48,762 bases of DNA from Zoogloea sp. (GCA_016720685.1 JADKKC010000036.1:1-48762), one strand, 5' to 3'. Counted from the stretch's first letter, positions 1-8,407 are shown. The notes: generated from the sequence alone by a model not told the origin. Numbers and translations are program-made.

Positions 1-1
1 C

Positions 2-532
2 CTGATCGCCATGCCCGCCATGGCCGATCCGAACTTCACGCGCACGCTCACCTACATTGCCGAGCACAACGAAAACGGCGCGATGGGCGTCATCGTGAAC
101 CGGCCGACGGATATGCGCCTCGCCACTCTTTTCGAGCGCATCGACATCCCGCTGGAGCAGCCCGATTTTGCCAACCTGCCCGTGTATTTCGGCGGCCCGG
201 TGCAGGCCGACCGGGGCTTCGTGCTGCATCGTCCAGGCGGCGCCTGGCATTCGACACTCAAGGTCAGCGACACCGTAGGCCTCACCAGTTCGCGCGACGT
301 GCTGCAGTCCCTCGCCACTGACGGCCAGCCTGCCGAAGTGCTGGTCGCCCTTGGCTATGCCGGCTGGTCTGCCGGCCAGCTCGAACACGAACTGGCCCAG
401 AACGCCTGGCTCACCGTGCCGGCCGATCTCTCCATCGTTTTCGACCTTCCCCCCGAAGAACGCCTTGCCGCAGCCATGCAACTGCTCGGCATCGACTTCG
501 CCAAGCTTTCCGACGTCGCCGGCCACGCGTGA
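2..532 (+). CDS. yqgE: YqgE/AlgH family protein, 5' end cut off
   Basis: The frame is open from base 2 (Leu-Ile-Ala-Met-Pro-Ala-Met), so the true start lies left of the window and only about a dozen residues are missing. The visible part shows the family core: the early MADPNFTRTLTYI segment, the GVIVNRP motif, YFGGPVQ followed by GFVLH, and the late GYAGWSAGQLE stretch. This is a small cytoplasmic protein of unsettled biochemistry; the Pseudomonas homologue was once called an alginate regulator. Its place directly before ruvX is the usual one in proteobacteria and suggests a shared transcript. The stop lies 46 bases before the ruvX start. Confidence 0.93.
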   Translation: MIAMPAMADPNFTRTLTYIAEHNENGAMGVIVNRPTDMRLATLFERIDIPLEQPDFANLPVYFGGPVQADRGFVLHRPGGAWHSTLKVSDTVGLTSSRDVLQSLATDGQPAEVLVALGYAGWSAGQLEHELAQNAWLTVPADLSIVFDLPPEERLAAAMQLLGIDFAKLSDVAGHA

Positions 533-578
533 GCATGCAGAAGCGCCACACAGGCGACGCTTTCGGCGCCACGTCGCA

Positions 579-1007
579 ATGAGCACCCTGCTCGCCTTCG
601 ACTTCGGCCTCGCCCGTATCGGCGTAGCGGTTGGCGAAACGGAAACGGGCCACGCCCATCCGCTCGCCGTGATCGCCGAAGAAGCCAGCGCCGTGCGCTT
701 TGCCGCCATCGAAAAACTGCTCGCCGAATGGAAGCCCACCGGGCTGGTGGTGGGCCTGCCCACCCACATGGACGGCACCGAGCACGCCATGACAGTGCGC
801 TGCCGGCGCTTTGCCAACCAGCTCCACGGCCGCTACGGCCTGCCGGTCAGCCTGGTGGACGAACGCCTTTCGTCCGCAGAAGCCGAGGAGCGCCTCAGCG
901 AAGCCGGCCACCACGGCTGGCGCAAGCAAAAACCGCGGCTCGATTCCGCAGCAGCCCAGATCATCCTGAATCAGTACCTTGAAAGCACCAGACATGCAGC
1001 TTCCTGA
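579..1007 (+). CDS. ruvX: Putative pre-16S rRNA nuclease / Holliday junction resolvase-like RuvX (YqgF)
   Basis: 142 residues with an RNase H-like fold. Family marks are the opening LAFDFGLARIGVAVG (acidic strand-1 Asp), LVVGLP, the DERLSS motif and the terminal DSAAAQIIL segment with the last catalytic Asp. The homologue in E. coli (YqgF) trims the 5' end of 16S rRNA precursor. The frame is open well upstream, but the ATG at 579 gives the family's usual length and starts directly at the conserved strand. The 3' end overlaps the start of pyrR by 14 bases, which suggests translational coupling. Confidence 0.94.
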   Translation: MSTLLAFDFGLARIGVAVGETETGHAHPLAVIAEEASAVRFAAIEKLLAEWKPTGLVVGLPTHMDGTEHAMTVRCRRFANQLHGRYGLPVSLVDERLSSAEAEERLSEAGHHGWRKQKPRLDSAAAQIILNQYLESTRHAAS

Positions 1008-1494
1008 CGCCGAACAGCTCATTGCCAACCTGGCCGCCGCAATGCGTCCCCACATCACCGTCAACACCGCGCTGGTCGGCATTCACACCGGCGGCGTGTG
1101 GCTGGCCGAACGCCTGCACGCGCTGCTCGGCCTGAGCTTGCCGCTGGGCAGCATCGACGTCAGCTTCTACCGGGACGACTACGCCGCCAAGGGCCTGCAC
1201 CAGCAGCCCCGGGGCTCGAAGATCCCTTTCGACGTCGAAGGCGCCCACATCGTCATCGTTGATGACGTGCTCTACACCGGCCGCACCACCCGTGCAGCCC
1301 TCAACGAGCTCTTCGACTACGGCCGCCCGGCACAGGTCGACCTGGCCGTGCTCATCGACCGCGGCGGACGCGAGCTGCCCGTCTCGGCCCGCTTCTGCGC
1401 CCTCACCCTGCCCGAACCCATGCCCGCCAGGCAAAACCTCCAACTCGAGCGCGACGACTCCGGCGCCCTCACCATGAGGCTGATCCATGCGTAA
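994..1494 (+). CDS. pyrR: Bifunctional PyrR regulator / uracil phosphoribosyltransferase
   Basis: 166 residues. The PRPP-binding loop VIVDDVLYTGRTTRAA of type I phosphoribosyltransferases is plain near the middle, preceded by the GIHTGGVWLA segment and the SFYRDDY motif typical of PyrR. The ATG at 994 is preferred; an in-frame TTG 15 bases upstream would add only five residues. In Gram-positive bacteria PyrR attenuates pyr transcription in response to UMP. In proteobacteria its position before pyrB is conserved, but its regulatory role is less clear. It overlaps ruvX by 14 bases and pyrB by 8. Confidence 0.94.
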   Translation: MQLPDAEQLIANLAAAMRPHITVNTALVGIHTGGVWLAERLHALLGLSLPLGSIDVSFYRDDYAAKGLHQQPRGSKIPFDVEGAHIVIVDDVLYTGRTTRAALNELFDYGRPAQVDLAVLIDRGGRELPVSARFCALTLPEPMPARQNLQLERDDSGALTMRLIHA

Positions 1495-2446
1495 TCCCCA
1501 ACTCAGCAAGAACGGCGAGCTGCAACACCTGCTCACCCTCGACGGCCTACCGCGCAGCATCATCACGCAAATCCTCGACACCGCCGCGCCCTTCACCGAG
1601 ATGGCCGAACGCGAGGTCAAGAAGCTGCCGCTCTTGCGTGGCAAGAGCGTGTTCAACCTGTTCTTCGAGAACAGCACCCGCACCCGCACCACCTTCGAGA
1701 TCGCCGCCAAGCGCCTGTCGGCCGATGTCATCAACCTCAACGTGTCCACCTCGTCCACCAAAAAGGGCGAAACCCTGCTCGACACGGTGGACAACCTCTG
1801 CGCGATGCAGGCCGACATGTTCGTCGTGCGCCACGAATCCAGCGGCGCCCCGCACCTGATCGCCCAGCACCTGCAGAACACCGGCCGCGAGCACATCCAC
1901 GTCGTCAACGCCGGCGATGGCCGCCATGCCCACCCCACCCAGGGGCTGCTGGACATGTACACCATCCGGCACTACAAAAAAGAGTTCCACAATCTCACCG
2001 TCGCCATCGTCGGCGACGTGCTGCACTCCCGCGTGGCCCGCTCGCAGATCGCCGCGCTGACCACCCTCGGCGTGCCCGAAGTGCGCGTCATCGGCCCCCG
2101 CACGCTGATGCCCACCGAAGTCGAAAAAATGGGTGTGCGCTACTGCGCGACGATGGAAGAAGGCCTCAAGGATGTGGACGTAGTGATGATGCTGCGCTTG
2201 CAGAACGAGCGCATGAACGGTGCACTGCTGCCCAGCCCCCAGGAATTCTTCAAGGTCTGGGGCCTCACGGCCGAAAAACTCGCCCTCGCCAAGCCCGACG
2301 CCATCGTGATGCACCCAGGCCCGATGAACCGCGGCGTCGAAATCGATTCCGCTGTGGCCGACGGCAACCAGGCCGTGATCCTCCCGCAGGTCACCTTCGG
2401 CATCGCCGTGCGCATGGCTGTCATGAGCATGCTGGGCAGTCACTGA
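1487..2446 (+). CDS. pyrB: Aspartate carbamoyltransferase catalytic chain
   Basis: 319 residues. It transfers the carbamoyl group from carbamoyl phosphate to aspartate in the committed step of pyrimidine synthesis. The carbamoyl-phosphate motif FENSTRTRTTFE lies near residue 60, and HPGPMNRGVEI near the C-terminus belongs to the aspartate domain. The start overlaps the pyrR end by 8 bases. No pyrI regulatory chain follows; instead a dihydroorotase homologue lacking its metal ligands starts 17 bases later. This is the arrangement of the class A ATCase of Pseudomonas, a dodecamer built from PyrB and an inactive PyrC'. Confidence 0.97.
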   Translation: MRNPQLSKNGELQHLLTLDGLPRSIITQILDTAAPFTEMAEREVKKLPLLRGKSVFNLFFENSTRTRTTFEIAAKRLSADVINLNVSTSSTKKGETLLDTVDNLCAMQADMFVVRHESSGAPHLIAQHLQNTGREHIHVVNAGDGRHAHPTQGLLDMYTIRHYKKEFHNLTVAIVGDVLHSRVARSQIAALTTLGVPEVRVIGPRTLMPTEVEKMGVRYCATMEEGLKDVDVVMMLRLQNERMNGALLPSPQEFFKVWGLTAEKLALAKPDAIVMHPGPMNRGVEIDSAVADGNQAVILPQVTFGIAVRMAVMSMLGSH

Positions 2447-2463
2447 AAGACAGGTTTTCGACA

Positions 2464-3744
2464 ATGAACATCCACATCAGTAACGGCCGTCTCATCGACC
2501 CGGCCAATCGCATCGACGCCAAGCAGGACATCTTCATCGCCGACGGCAAGATCGTCGGCGTCGGCTCCGCCCCGGACGGCTTCAAAGCTGCCCGCACGAT
2601 CAACGCCAGCAATCTCGTCGTCGCGCCCGGCCTCATCGACCTGGCCGCCCGCCTGCGCGAACCCGGTTTCGAATACCGGGCCACCCTCGAATCCGAACTC
2701 GACGCAGCCATGGCCGGCGGCGTCACCAGCCTGGCCATTCCGCCGGACACCGATCCGGTGCTGGACGAGCCCGGCCTCGTCGAAATGCTCTGCTACCGGG
2801 CCAAGAAGCTCAACCGCGCCCACATCTACCCGGTCGGCGCCCTCACCATCGGCCTGAAGGGTGAACAACTCTCCGAAATGGCCGAGCTCGTCGAAGCCGG
2901 TTGCGTGGCCTTCAGCCAGGCCAATACGCCCATCCTCGACACCCGCGTCCTCGGCCGCGCCATGCAGTACGCCGCCACTTTCGGCTTCCGCATCTGGCTG
3001 CAGCCCCTCGACCCCTACCTCGCCCGCGGTGGCGTAGCCCACGACGGCGAAGTCGCCTCCCGCCTCGGCCTGCCCGGCATTCCGGCCAGCGCCGAAATCG
3101 TCGCCCTCTACACCTACCTGCGCCTGGCCAAACAGACTGGCGCCCGCCTGCACATCACCCGGGTGTCGTGTGGCGAGAGCCTCGATCTCATCGAGCACGC
3201 CCGCCAGGATGGCGTCGATGTCACCTGCGACGTGGCAGCCCACCACCTGCACCTGTGCGACATGGACATCGGCTACTTCAACCCCCACTGCCACGTGGTG
3301 CCGCCACTGCGCAGCCAGCGCGACCGCATCGCGCTGTCGAAGGGGCTGGCCGACGGGCGCATCAACGCCATCTGCTCCGACCACACACCGGTAGACGACG
3401 ACGCCAAGCAAGCCCCGTTCAGCGAATCCGAGCCCGGCACCACCGGCCTCGAACTCCTGCTGCCGCTCACTCTCAAATGGGCTGCCGAGCACAATCTGCC
3501 ACTCCTCGACGCACTCTCCCGCATCACCTCCGAGGCCGCGAAGATCGCCGGCATCGCCAAGGGTGGTCACCTGTCGGTCGGCGCCCGCGCCGACGTCTGC
3601 ATCTTTGACCCCGATACTCACCAGCTCATCGACCGCAGCATGCTCAGGAGCCAGGGCAAGAACACGCCCTTCCTGGGCCTCGAGTTGCCGGGCAAGGTTC
3701 GCTACACACTGGTCGAAGGCACGCTGATGTACGAAGCACACTGA
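2464..3744 (+). CDS. pyrC': Dihydroorotase homologue without metal ligands (PyrC'), likely structural partner of PyrB
   Basis: 426 residues, class I dihydroorotase length and fold with the amidohydrolase frame GLIDLAARLREPG. In active enzymes the segment after GLIDL is H-x-H; here residues 61-63 are Ala-Ala-Arg. The bridging acid is replaced by Ala153 in FSQANTP, the next ligand by Gln180 in IWLQPLD, and the next by Arg233 in HITRVSC; only Asp305 in CSDHTPV remains. It should therefore not bind the zinc pair or convert carbamoyl-aspartate. By analogy with Pseudomonas PyrC' it probably holds PyrB in an active complex. A true pyrC must lie elsewhere. An intrinsic terminator follows at 3773-3799. 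Confidence 0.92.
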   Translation: MNIHISNGRLIDPANRIDAKQDIFIADGKIVGVGSAPDGFKAARTINASNLVVAPGLIDLAARLREPGFEYRATLESELDAAMAGGVTSLAIPPDTDPVLDEPGLVEMLCYRAKKLNRAHIYPVGALTIGLKGEQLSEMAELVEAGCVAFSQANTPILDTRVLGRAMQYAATFGFRIWLQPLDPYLARGGVAHDGEVASRLGLPGIPASAEIVALYTYLRLAKQTGARLHITRVSCGESLDLIEHARQDGVDVTCDVAAHHLHLCDMDIGYFNPHCHVVPPLRSQRDRIALSKGLADGRINAICSDHTPVDDDAKQAPFSESEPGTTGLELLLPLTLKWAAEHNLPLLDALSRITSEAAKIAGIAKGGHLSVGARADVCIFDPDTHQLIDRSMLRSQGKNTPFLGLELPGKVRYTLVEGTLMYEAH

Positions 3745-3772
3745 CGCGCTGGCCCGCCACTGCCTCGCCCGA

Positions 3773-3799
3773 CGGCGTCTTCGAGGCGCCGTTTTTTTT
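3773..3799 (+). terminator. Intrinsic terminator of the pyr operon
   Basis: An 8-bp stem (CGGCGTCT / AGGCGCCG, one G-T pair) closes a 3-base TCG loop and is followed at once by eight T. It lies 29 bases after the pyrC' stop, so it should end the yqgE-ruvX-pyrR-pyrB-pyrC' transcript. Confidence 0.9.
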
Positions 3800-3927
3800 C
3801 ATACGTCATGAAGTTTTGCGCGCTGCTGCCGATAAGCCATCGACTGACTTTTTTTGCAGCGGCAGAGATCCGTCAGTCCGGAAATACTTCGCAGGGGCCC
3901 CGCTCCTGCCCCGACAGGAGGAACAGA

Positions 3928-4959
3928 GTGATCAGCGGTTCAGTCGAGCAAGCTGCGGAACGACTCCGCAAGGCCGTGCCCATCATGGTGAAGCACGGCA
4001 TTCCGGTTACACCGCTCAACTACGCACTGTGGTACTCCTACGTATCTAACGAGGATCCGAGCCTCAACCTGCGCATCGACGAAATCGTCGCCGCCTACGG
4101 AACGATGCCGCTGACCTCGGCGGAAAGCCTGTTCCGCGACCATGTATCCCCTGCCGGCAACTACGAGACCACTCTGGGTCGCGTAAAGGACACTCTCGAG
4201 CAGATGGTGCACAGCATCGACAAGGATCTGCACGCCACCATCGCGGATACGCGCTCCTTTTCCACCCTGCTCGACGAATGCAACCGCGACCTGCGCACGC
4301 CGAGCACCGGCATGGCCAGTATTGACGACATGTTCGGAACCCTCGACAAGCTGCTTCAGGGTTCCACCGCAATGCAGGAAAACACCTCGCGCTTCGAGCA
4401 GCGCCTGGCTTCCGCCAACGACGAAATCCGTCGCCTCCGCGGCGAACTCGAAACCCTGCGCCAGGATGCAATGAACGACGAGCTGACCGGCGTATTCAAC
4501 CGTCGTGCCTTCGACGTCGAACTCAACCAGTTCATCGGCCACGGCGACCGGGGCCCCGCTATCCACCTCGGTCTGCTCGACATCGATCACTTCAAGCAAT
4601 TCAACGATCGCTTCGGCCACCAGGTCGGAGACCGGGTGCTGAACCTTGTCGGAAAACAACTCAACGCGACAAGCCGACTCGGCGTTTCGGTTTACCGCTA
4701 CGGCGGCGAGGAGTTCGCACTGATTTTCTGTGGCGGAACGGCCGCACAGGCCATCAAGCTGGTCGAGGCCCTGCGAATTTCCATCGAACGGCTGGTACTC
4801 AAGGACAGTCGCAACGGGGAACGCCTCACAAACATCACCGCATCCATCGGCATCGCCAGCCGCATTTCCGGGGAGACGGCGGAAGCCCTGGTGACCCGTA
4901 CCGACGCCGCGCTCTACAAGGCCAAGAACAACGGCCGCAACCAGGTTTGTCAGGCCTGA
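3928..4959 (+). CDS. GGDEF diguanylate cyclase, cytosolic, degenerate I-site
   Basis: 343 residues from the GTG at 3928, chosen because an AGGAGGAACA ribosome site ends a few bases before it; the frame is open 120 bases further up without a comparable site. The N-terminal 150 residues are soluble, with the LNYALWYSYVSNEDPSL signature seen in a family of cyclases, then a helical linker. The catalytic domain begins at DELTGVFNRRAF and carries the A-site as GGEEF at residues 259-263, an active variant. The product-inhibition site (RxxD) is Arg250-Leu-Gly-Val253, so its Asp is lost. There is no EAL domain and no membrane segment. It is a single-gene unit between two terminators. Confidence 0.92.
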   Translation: MISGSVEQAAERLRKAVPIMVKHGIPVTPLNYALWYSYVSNEDPSLNLRIDEIVAAYGTMPLTSAESLFRDHVSPAGNYETTLGRVKDTLEQMVHSIDKDLHATIADTRSFSTLLDECNRDLRTPSTGMASIDDMFGTLDKLLQGSTAMQENTSRFEQRLASANDEIRRLRGELETLRQDAMNDELTGVFNRRAFDVELNQFIGHGDRGPAIHLGLLDIDHFKQFNDRFGHQVGDRVLNLVGKQLNATSRLGVSVYRYGGEEFALIFCGGTAAQAIKLVEALRISIERLVLKDSRNGERLTNITASIGIASRISGETAEALVTRTDAALYKAKNNGRNQVCQA

Positions 4960-4993
4960 GGAGCACACCGCCGGCAACATCTTCCGCTCCAAA

Positions 4994-5029
4994 TGAAAAA
5001 GCCCGAAACGCATGTTTCGGGCTTTTTCA
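4994..5029. terminator. Bidirectional intrinsic terminator
   Basis: A perfect 16-bp inverted repeat, TGAAAAAGCCCGAAAC / GTTTCGGGCTTTTTCA, encloses a 4-base GCAT loop. It lies between the cyclase gene (plus strand) and dctM (minus strand), which converge here. A-rich and T-rich arms let it work in both directions. Confidence 0.93.
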
Positions 5030-5051
5030 TTCTTGACGAGCTGGCGAGGAC

Positions 5052-6548
5052 TTACTTCTTGTCGTCCTGCAGCGCCTTCTCGAGAGCCTTGGCTGGATCA
5101 TCCTCAGCAGGCGGAGCCGTGCCGTCTTTCGGTTCAGAGTCAAACTGCACAGCGGAATCGTCCGGCATTTCACTATCCGGAACCACGATCTCGACCTTGT
5201 CGGTATCGATCACTTCCTGCTTGTCCAGCCCCATCGTCACCAGTTGCGGAAAGACGATGATGATCGCAACCATGATGATCTGGATGATCACGAAGGGCAC
5301 CGCACCCCAGTAGATCTGCGTCGTCTTGACCGTTGGCGGCGCCACCGAGCGCAGGTAGAACAGCGCAAAACCAAAAGGCGGATGCATGAACGAGGTCTGC
5401 ATGTTCACCCCAAGCAGCACGCCAAACCAGATCAGGTCGATGCCAAGCTTCTCGGCAACCGGTGCAAGCAGCGGCACCACGATGAAGGACAACTCGAAGA
5501 AGTCGAGGAAGAACGCCAGCAGGAAGATCAGGATGTTCACCACGATCAGGAAGCCGAGCTGGCCGCCGGGAAGGCCTGCGAGCAGATGCTCGACCCACAG
5601 ATGGCCTTCGACCCCGTAGAAAGTCAGTGAGAAGACCCGCGCCCCCACCAGGATGAAGACCACGAAGGTGGTGAGTCTGGCCGTGCTTTCCATCGCCTGC
5701 TTGAGCAGCTTGACGTTCAGGCGCTTGCGGGCAACCGCCAGCACCAATGCACCGAAGGCCCCCATCGCCCCGCCTTCAGTCGGTGTTGCGATACCCAGGA
5801 AAATCGTGCCGAGCACCAGAAAGATCAACAGCAGCGGCGGCAACAGGGTCGTCAGCACACGCAGGAAAAGCTTGGCGCCGCGCAGCGTGCGGGCCTCGGG
5901 CGGCAGGGCTGGCACATACTGGGGCTTGAAAACAGCAACCAGCGCCACATACCCGACGTAGAGGCAGGTCAGCACGAGCCCCGGGAGCAGCGCGCCCTGA
6001 TACATGTCTCCCACCGACCGCCCCAGCTGGTCGGCCATGATGATCAGCACGAGGGACGGCGGAATGATCTGCGCCAGGGTTCCGGAAGCGGCGATAACAC
6101 CGGTGGCGATACGCTGATCGTAGCCATATCGCATCATGATGGGCAGCGAGATCAGACCCATCGAGATGACCGAAGCGGCCACCACGCCGGTGGTCGCGGC
6201 CAGGATTGCGCCGACAAAAATCACCGCAAACGCCAGGCCGCCGCGCACCGGGCCAAAGAGCTGGCCGATGGTATCGAGCAGATCCTCGGCCATCCCTGAT
6301 CGTTCGAGAATCAGGCCCATGAAGGTGAAGAACGGGATCGCGAGCAGGGTGTCGTTCGACATCACGCCGAAAATTCGGTCGGGCAGCGCCTGGAACAAGG
6401 CCGGCGTAAGAAGGCCAAGCTCGATGCCGATCAGACCGAAGACCACGCCGTTGGCCGCCAGGGCAAACGCCACCGGGTAGCCGAACAGCATGAACAAGAC
6501 CAGCGAACCGAACATCAGGGGTGCCATGTTGGCAGCAATGAATTCCAT
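5052..6548 (-). CDS. dctM: TRAP transporter large permease (DctM-type) with acidic C-terminal tail
   Basis: 498 residues. It is a multi-span inner-membrane protein of the tripartite ATP-independent periplasmic family, expected to import an organic acid using the sodium gradient. The N-terminus (MAPLMFGSLVLFMLFGYPVA) and repeated hydrophobic segments match DctM; ILAATTGVVAASVISMG and MHPPFGFALFYL are recognisable family stretches. The last 50 or so residues are hydrophilic, rich in Asp, Glu and Pro, and lie beyond the usual end of the family; their role is unknown. It starts one base after the dctQ stop. No DctP gene lies beside the pair, so the substrate cannot be inferred. Confidence 0.93.
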   Translation of the reverse strand: MEFIAANMAPLMFGSLVLFMLFGYPVAFALAANGVVFGLIGIELGLLTPALFQALPDRIFGVMSNDTLLAIPFFTFMGLILERSGMAEDLLDTIGQLFGPVRGGLAFAVIFVGAILAATTGVVAASVISMGLISLPIMMRYGYDQRIATGVIAASGTLAQIIPPSLVLIIMADQLGRSVGDMYQGALLPGLVLTCLYVGYVALVAVFKPQYVPALPPEARTLRGAKLFLRVLTTLLPPLLLIFLVLGTIFLGIATPTEGGAMGAFGALVLAVARKRLNVKLLKQAMESTARLTTFVVFILVGARVFSLTFYGVEGHLWVEHLLAGLPGGQLGFLIVVNILIFLLAFFLDFFELSFIVVPLLAPVAEKLGIDLIWFGVLLGVNMQTSFMHPPFGFALFYLRSVAPPTVKTTQIYWGAVPFVIIQIIMVAIIIVFPQLVTMGLDKQEVIDTDKVEIVVPDSEMPDDSAVQFDSEPKDGTAPPAEDDPAKALEKALQDDKK

Positions 6549-6549
6549 T

Positions 6550-7140
6550 TTAGACGGCCTCCCCGCGCTGTTTCTTGATGGCCTTGGCCAGTTCTTCTTC
6601 AGCTGACGGTGTGTGTGGCTTGGCGTTCGGATCGTCGATCAGGCCCTTGAGAAAGGCGAAGCGCTTGATCAGCTCGGAAAACCCCTGCAGGATCAACATT
6701 GCAAAACCGACCGGCACCAGCCCGCGCACCGGCCAGACGATGAGGCCGCCGGCGTTGGACGAGTATTCATTGCTGAGGTAGGAATTGACGAAGATCGGCC
6801 AGGAGAGATACAGCACGGCAAACGCCATCGGAGCCAGGAAGAAAATCGTCCCGATGATGTCGATCCAGGCGAGAACGCGCGGCGAAAAGTGCGAGGACAC
6901 CACGTCGATACGGACGTGCTCGTTGCGCAGCAGCGTGTAGCCGGCGCACAACAGGAAGATTGCCGAGAACAGGTACCACTGGATTTCAAGAAGTCCGTTG
7001 GAACTGTAGTTGAAGGCATAACGCACAAAGGCGTTGACCGAACTGATGAGGGTGACGATCAGGACCAGCCAGATCGCAGCCTTTCCGACGCGTTCGGTAA
7101 GCGCATCGATAGCGCGCGATAACTTGAGCAGGGCTTGCAC
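6550..7140 (-). CDS. dctQ: TRAP transporter small permease (DctQ-type)
   Basis: 196 residues from the GTG at 7140, chosen because an AGGGAGG ribosome site (7149-7155) sits 8 bases before it; an in-frame GTG nine bases upstream would overlap that site. Four hydrophobic segments are visible (around WLVLIVTLISSVNAFVRYAF, LFSAIFLLCAGYTLL, IIGTIFFLAPMAFAVLYLSW and LVPVGFAMLILQGFSELI). LLRNEHVRIDVV is a typical DctQ loop. It forms a two-gene operon with dctM. The usual solute-binding partner would be expected next to it but is absent. Confidence 0.92.
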   Translation of the reverse strand: MQALLKLSRAIDALTERVGKAAIWLVLIVTLISSVNAFVRYAFNYSSNGLLEIQWYLFSAIFLLCAGYTLLRNEHVRIDVVSSHFSPRVLAWIDIIGTIFFLAPMAFAVLYLSWPIFVNSYLSNEYSSNAGGLIVWPVRGLVPVGFAMLILQGFSELIKRFAFLKGLIDDPNAKPHTPSAEEELAKAIKKQRGEAV

Positions 7141-7357
7141 GTCCCTCACCTCCCTTTGAATGAATAAACGAACTTTTTTTAGGCAAAGACGTCAGTGCGT
7201 CCAGCTTGCGGATTATCTGCGAGAACAGCACTCCGGCAATCAGGGATTACGCCTACCGGCCTTTAGCCGCGTATTATCCCGCCAAAGTGGCTCTCACTGG
7301 CACCCAAGTGGGTCTGTAAGCTACTCCCCTACTCTCCATTCCGACAGCACTACCGCA

Positions 7358-7996
7358 ATGTCCACCCGCATCTGCCTCGTCCGCCACGGTGAAACCGCCT
7401 GGAACGCCGAACGCCGCCTCCAGGGGCATACCGACATCCCGCTCAATGAAACCGGGCTGGCCCAGGCCCGCGCCACCGCAGCCAGTTTGGCTACCGAGCG
7501 CTTTGACGCGGCCTACTGCTCGGACCTGACCCGCGCCCGCCAGACCGCCGAAGCGATCGCAAACTGCTGCGGCCTCGCCCCCGGCTTCGACGCCAGCCTG
7601 CGCGAGCGTAATTTCGGCGCCTTCCAGGCCTTGACCTACGTTGAAGCGCAGGCGCGCTTCCCCCATGATTATCACCGCTTCGAAAGCCGCGACCCGGAAT
7701 TCACCTTTCCCGGCGGCGGTGAAAACCTGCGCGAATTTGCCGCCCGCATCCGCGCCGCCCTCGAAGACATCGCCCGCCGGCACCAGGGTGGCAGCGTGCT
7801 GGTTGTAACCCACGGCGGCGTGCTCGACATTGCCCACCGCCTTGCCACCGGCAAACATCTCCAGGCCCCTCGCGATTTCACCATTCCCAACGCCGCGCTC
7901 AACTGGATTGGCTGGAATGGTGAAAGCTGGTCGCTTATCACCTGGGCAGAACAGCGCCATCTCGACAAAACCCTGGACGAACTGCCAAACGCCTGA
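7358..7996 (+). CDS. Histidine phosphatase family protein (phosphoglycerate mutase-like)
   Basis: 212 residues from the ATG at 7358. The phosphohistidine motif LVRHGETAWN comes at residues 7-16 (catalytic His10), and the second catalytic His is in VTHGGVLD. The family includes cofactor-dependent mutases and broad phosphatases (GpmB, CobC, PhoE). Sequence alone does not decide the substrate, and there are no cobalamin genes nearby to favour CobC. The frame is open upstream to 7160, but that region is the divergent promoter zone with dctQ. A good -10 box follows 23 bases after its stop. Confidence 0.88.
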   Translation: MSTRICLVRHGETAWNAERRLQGHTDIPLNETGLAQARATAASLATERFDAAYCSDLTRARQTAEAIANCCGLAPGFDASLRERNFGAFQALTYVEAQARFPHDYHRFESRDPEFTFPGGGENLREFAARIRAALEDIARRHQGGSVLVVTHGGVLDIAHRLATGKHLQAPRDFTIPNAALNWIGWNGESWSLITWAEQRHLDKTLDELPNA

Positions 7997-8019
7997 AAAC
8001 GTCGCGCCCAACAACACAG

Positions 8020-8025
8020 TACAAT
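8020..8025 (+). promoter_or_regulatory. Candidate -10 box of the glyA leader or a small RNA
   Basis: TACAAT sits 23 bases after the phosphatase stop, with a predicted start near 8031-8033. No convincing -35 box is seen 16-18 bases upstream. It is the start of the 400-nt non-coding stretch before glyA. Confidence 0.45.
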
Positions 8026-8030
8026 TTAAA

Positions 8031-8407
8031 GCGATCCGGAAGTCGACCGTTCAAACAACCGGCATCCAGCCGTCCGAGGTGGAACCGGTCGGCGTTCCAT
8101 CATGTTTAAACTGAAGCACCCGCCTTGCCCGGATCAGGGAGAGCCTCGGAAAACCGAGTCTCGGGCCCGACACCGCGGCCTCTGGCAAATACCAGATTCC
8201 AGTCGTGTGCAGCGGCGAACGCATCCGAAATCGATAACGCAGGCGTGGCGGTCAAGCTGCAGGACAAGGCCAGCCACGTGCGCATCCGAAACCCGCCCTT
8301 CCCGTAAGGCCCGCAGGCTTTTACCAGTCTGGCGGGCCTTCATGCTTCCAGTAAGCCCGAAGTGCCGTGTTAAACTCCTTATTTGACTCAAGCCCACCCG
8401 GATCGCC
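8031..8407 (+). other. Structured non-coding leader or small RNA upstream of glyA
   Basis: No convincing gene fills 7997-8407. Several hairpins can be read: GAGCCTCGG-AAAA-CCGAGTCTC at about 8149-8162; TCTGG-CAAATA-CCAGA at about 8181-8196; GCAGC/GCTGC and CGTGGC/GCCACG further on; and a 9-bp stem AAGGCCCGC (8306-8314) / GCGGGCCTT (8332-8340) without a T run. The 11-mer CGCATCCGAAA occurs twice, at 8220-8230 and 8281-8291. A weak second promoter (TTCCAG, 18 bases, TAAACT at 8371) could serve glyA alone. I could not match it to the glycine, ZTP, tetrahydrofolate or SAH riboswitch cores, nor to 6S RNA, as I know them. Confidence 0.5.

Noticed and set aside
411..1082. Long minus-strand reading frame opposite yqgE, ruvX and pyrR
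   Set aside because: It is a GC-rich antisense shadow of strongly recognised genes.
2440..3741. 433-codon minus-strand frame opposite pyrC'
   Set aside because: Antisense shadow; composition is the mirror of the coding strand and there is no recognisable family.
8031..8240. 6S RNA or glycine riboswitch before glyA
   Set aside because: The CTCGG-AAAA-CCGAG hairpin and GGAGAG element hint at them, but the long closing stem of 6S RNA and the CCGAAGG/CTCTCAGG cores of glycine aptamers are missing.
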